Shown here piece after piece: positions 61,952 to 64,000 of a stretch of DNA of 64,000 nucleotides. The DNA comes from CAZCTO01 sp964501725 (GTDB lineage Bacteria; Bacillota; Clostridia; Saccharofermentanales; Saccharofermentanaceae): the NCBI GenBank assembly GCA_964501725.1, contig CAZCTO010000004.1:1-64000 (forward strand), read 5' to 3'. The stretch's first letter is position 1. Every line of letters starts with the position of its first letter. The notes below the pieces were generated by a model. That model was not told the origin of the DNA, ran no database searches, and saw nothing but the letters and a program-made list of their open reading frames with translations. Position numbers and translations under genes: made by a program.

Positions 61952-63160
61952 ATGCCTAATTTCAAATATGAAGTCATCGACGGAGCAGGCAAGATCAGTA
62001 AAGGCATAATAGAAGCTGCCAGCATTGCGGATGCGTCAAAGATGCTGCGCGCGGATGGAAGGTTTGTTTCTTCTCTGGCTCAGGATACCGGAACAAGCGT
62101 ATTGAACATGAAGATCGGCAGTCCTAAGCTGAAGACCAAAGATTTGCTGATTATCTGCAGACAGCTGGCGTCCCTTCTCGGAGCGGGTATTACAATCATT
62201 CGAGCTCTGGATATGCTTTACCAGCAAATGGAGAGCAAGAAAGGTAAAGCAGTCATCGGCTCCATCTACGAAGGAATTCAATCCGGTAAGACATTGTCGG
62301 AAGCTTTCAGAGACCAGCATAAGGCATTACCGGACATCATGATCAGTATGATTTCTGCCGGAGAAGAATCCGGACGTCTTGATGATGTCATGACGCGACT
62401 CGCGAGCCACTTTGAGAAAGATTCCAAACTTAAGAACAAAGTTGCTGCCGCAATGATTTATCCGATTATCCTTGCTATCGTTACCACCTTGATCACACTT
62501 GGTTTGATGCTGTTTGTTGTTCCGAGTTTTGCAGTTACTCTGAAGGATTTGGGTACAGAGCTTCCCGGAATAACTAAGTTTGTGTTGAGTATAAGCGACA
62601 GTCTTATTGATTATTGGTATATTTACCTGTCCATTGTCCTTTCAATTTATTTCTTCGTCAGATCATACAAGCGCTCTGAAAAAGGCGGTCTTAACTGGGA
62701 TCGTATGAAGCTCAAAATTCCGATTATCGGGAAATCCGTTAAGGCAACGGCGTCTGCCCGTTTTACAAGAACGATGTCAACTCTCCTCAGAAGCGGTATC
62801 AACGTTTTAGAGTCTATGGAAATAACCAGCCGTACTCTCGGAAACCGTTATCTTGAGAAAAAGTTATATGATTCACGTAACGAAATTCGAAAAGGATCTT
62901 CAATTTCGAGATCTATCCGCAGTATCCCTGAGTTTCCGAACATGATCTACGCAATGACTGCGATCGGTGAGGAGTCCGGTACGCTTGATTCAATTCTTGA
63001 TAAAGCAGCTGACTTTTTTGAAGACGAGGCAGACGCGGCGACATCTAAGGTTACCGCCGCTATGGAACCGTTAATGATCATTGTTATGGCAATTGTTATC
63101 TTCTTTGTTATCGCCGCTTGCGGCGCCCCGATTCTTTCAATGTCATCCTCAATAATGTAA
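61952..63160 (+). CDS. pilC: Type IV pilus inner-membrane platform protein PilC
   Basis: Protein of 402 residues with two T2SF/GspF domains (about 65-190 and 270-395) and three membrane segments. LLIICRQLASLLGAGITIIRAL, SGKTLSEAF, MISAGEESGRLDDVM and the repeat of this pattern, FTRTMSTLLRSGINVLESMEI and MTAIGEESGTLDSILDKAADFFEDE, are family hallmarks. It links the PilB and PilT motors to the growing pilus. AAGGGAGG precedes the ATG. Confidence 0.95.
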   Translation: MPNFKYEVIDGAGKISKGIIEAASIADASKMLRADGRFVSSLAQDTGTSVLNMKIGSPKLKTKDLLIICRQLASLLGAGITIIRALDMLYQQMESKKGKAVIGSIYEGIQSGKTLSEAFRDQHKALPDIMISMISAGEESGRLDDVMTRLASHFEKDSKLKNKVAAAMIYPIILAIVTTLITLGLMLFVVPSFAVTLKDLGTELPGITKFVLSISDSLIDYWYIYLSIVLSIYFFVRSYKRSEKGGLNWDRMKLKIPIIGKSVKATASARFTRTMSTLLRSGINVLESMEITSRTLGNRYLEKKLYDSRNEIRKGSSISRSIRSIPEFPNMIYAMTAIGEESGTLDSILDKAADFFEDEADAATSKVTAAMEPLMIIVMAIVIFFVIAACGAPILSMSSSIM

Positions 63161-63197
63161 CAATTATCAAGAAACGTTAGCCCGAAAGGAGAAAAGT

Positions 63198-64000
63198 ATG
63201 GGAAATCCGTTAAACAGACTGGGGGGTATGGATATTTCGATTGATGCCTCGAGTTCAAATTTGCGAATGGTTGTGGGTGGCTATAATCGCAAATCCGGAC
63301 TTGTTGTCATCGAAAAATCCAGCATGATTCCCTTGGAGTCAGAGACAATCACCGATGGCGTTGTGTCCGACCAATTCGGAGTCGTTATGGCTCTGAAAAG
63401 TTCCCTTGCCAAATTGGACGTTGCTTCCAAGAAAGCAATTTTTACAGTGGAGGGCAGCTATCTTCACACCCGTGATCTTGAACTTCCGGCCGTGCGCCCG
63501 GAGCAACTCAAGGACATGATTCGTTACGAAATTCTCGGGCAAAGCTCGTCGAACCGCGATATGGTTGTTGAGTATATCATTTACGGGAAAATTGTCGACG
63601 AAGAGACAAAGCAAGCTAAGTACAAGGTTCGCGCAACAGCCATACCCAAGGAAGTAGTAACTGATTTCCGCGATTTAATGAAAACCTGTTCGCTAACCCC
63701 CGAAGCTCTTGATGTCAATCCGAATGCAATTCGAAAGCTTTTTAGAACAGGTGTTGTTAACGGTTCAGTTAACCTTGAATCGAATACACTGTTGCTTATT
63801 GAACTTTCCAGCAAGACCACCAACATAACTGTTCTCGATAAAGGCTTCCCGGTTCTCACTCGCAGACTCCAGTTTGGTCACTCCAACATTCGCCAGGTTG
63901 CCGAGACCGTTAAGAAAGTTCAGAGCAACGCTGCCGATAAGACCTCCATTCTTACCCGCCGTCTGCAAGTAGTAAAAGGGGAAGGCGTTAAGCAACTGGA
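63198..64000 (+). CDS. pilM: Type IV pilus assembly protein PilM (partial, runs off the window)
   Basis: 267 residues are visible, with no stop before the edge. It begins MGNPLNRLGGMDISIDASSS, an actin-like ATPase N-terminus (DISIDASSSNLRMVV), and has LHTRDLELPAVRPEQLKDMI and YKVRATAIPKEVVTDFRDLM, LTPEALDVNPNAIRKLF, and LLIELSSKTTNITVLDKG, the PilM/EpsL-type order. PilM recruits PilN on the cytoplasmic side. AAGGAGAAAAGT precedes the ATG at 63198, 37 bases after pilC. pilN, pilO and pilins would be expected beyond the window. Confidence 0.9.
   Translation, partial: MGNPLNRLGGMDISIDASSSNLRMVVGGYNRKSGLVVIEKSSMIPLESETITDGVVSDQFGVVMALKSSLAKLDVASKKAIFTVEGSYLHTRDLELPAVRPEQLKDMIRYEILGQSSSNRDMVVEYIIYGKIVDEETKQAKYKVRATAIPKEVVTDFRDLMKTCSLTPEALDVNPNAIRKLFRTGVVNGSVNLESNTLLLIELSSKTTNITVLDKGFPVLTRRLQFGHSNIRQVAETVKKVQSNAADKTSILTRRLQVVKGEGVKQL

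Overview
The window looks like a scaffold from a Gram-positive anaerobe of the class Clostridia. The supporting signs are AGGAGG ribosome sites, TTG and GTG starts, ackA-pta, tmcAL, a DUF4349 lipoprotein, a P-loop/Asp23-type protein next to a DUF6062 protein, an ECF vitamin transporter, and a Gram-positive-type pilB-pilT-pilC-pilM pilus operon. A run of exactly 100 N (42345-42444) marks a scaffold join, so this is draft or metagenome-derived sequence. No rRNA, tRNA, CRISPR array or intact insertion sequence was seen.

Region 1 (about 0.3-38.3 kb, all genes on the minus strand) is a very large surface polysaccharide locus. It is read from right to left. It opens with a membrane NDP-sugar 4,6-dehydratase, a CpsC-type co-polymerase, a CpsD-type tyrosine kinase, a lipid-linked sugar-1-phosphate transferase and a WbpV-like reductase. 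An AT-rich middle part (about 22-33 kb) carries glycosyltransferases, a Wzy-like polymerase, a Wzx-like flippase and a dTDP-3-acetamido-3,6-dideoxyhexose pathway (RmlA, RmlB, a GNAT-FdtA fusion, an FdtB aminotransferase). Next comes a LicC/LicD-type phospho-alcohol decoration module. A second, GC-richer set follows, with an aminotransferase, a WecD-like acetyltransferase, a second sugar-phosphate transferase, glycosyltransferases, an EpsG-like polymerase, a second flippase, a UDP-L-FucNAc/QuiNAc-type pathway and a second Wzz-like protein. Initiation, flipping, polymerisation and length control are each present twice, so the locus probably makes two glycans or is two loci joined.

Region 2 (38.3-43 kb) is an accessory boundary. 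It has a DUF4143 AAA ATPase and an orphan lipoprotein between arrays of 73-bp hairpin repeats. Related arrays lie at 1-97, 38628-38819 and 42239-42771. Their stems differ in sequence but still pair, while the loops resemble each other. The left and right arrays also share a leader block of about 175 bp and a terminator, forming a divergent inverted repeat about 42 kb apart around the whole polysaccharide locus. This is the most unusual feature of the window.

Region 3 (43-58.8 kb) is mostly housekeeping: a probable vitamin B6 ECF transporter divergent from a PdxR/MocR regulator, ackA-pta, a membrane protein, tmcAL, rpsT, a DUF4349 lipoprotein, an rRNA/tRNA methyltransferase, a MATE pump, a small membrane protein, a YedF-like/DUF6062/P-loop-Asp23 operon, YebC and a prepilin peptidase that appears to lack the second catalytic motif.

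Region 4 (59.1 kb to the end) is a type IV pilus operon, pilB-pilT-pilC-pilM, cut off by the window edge.
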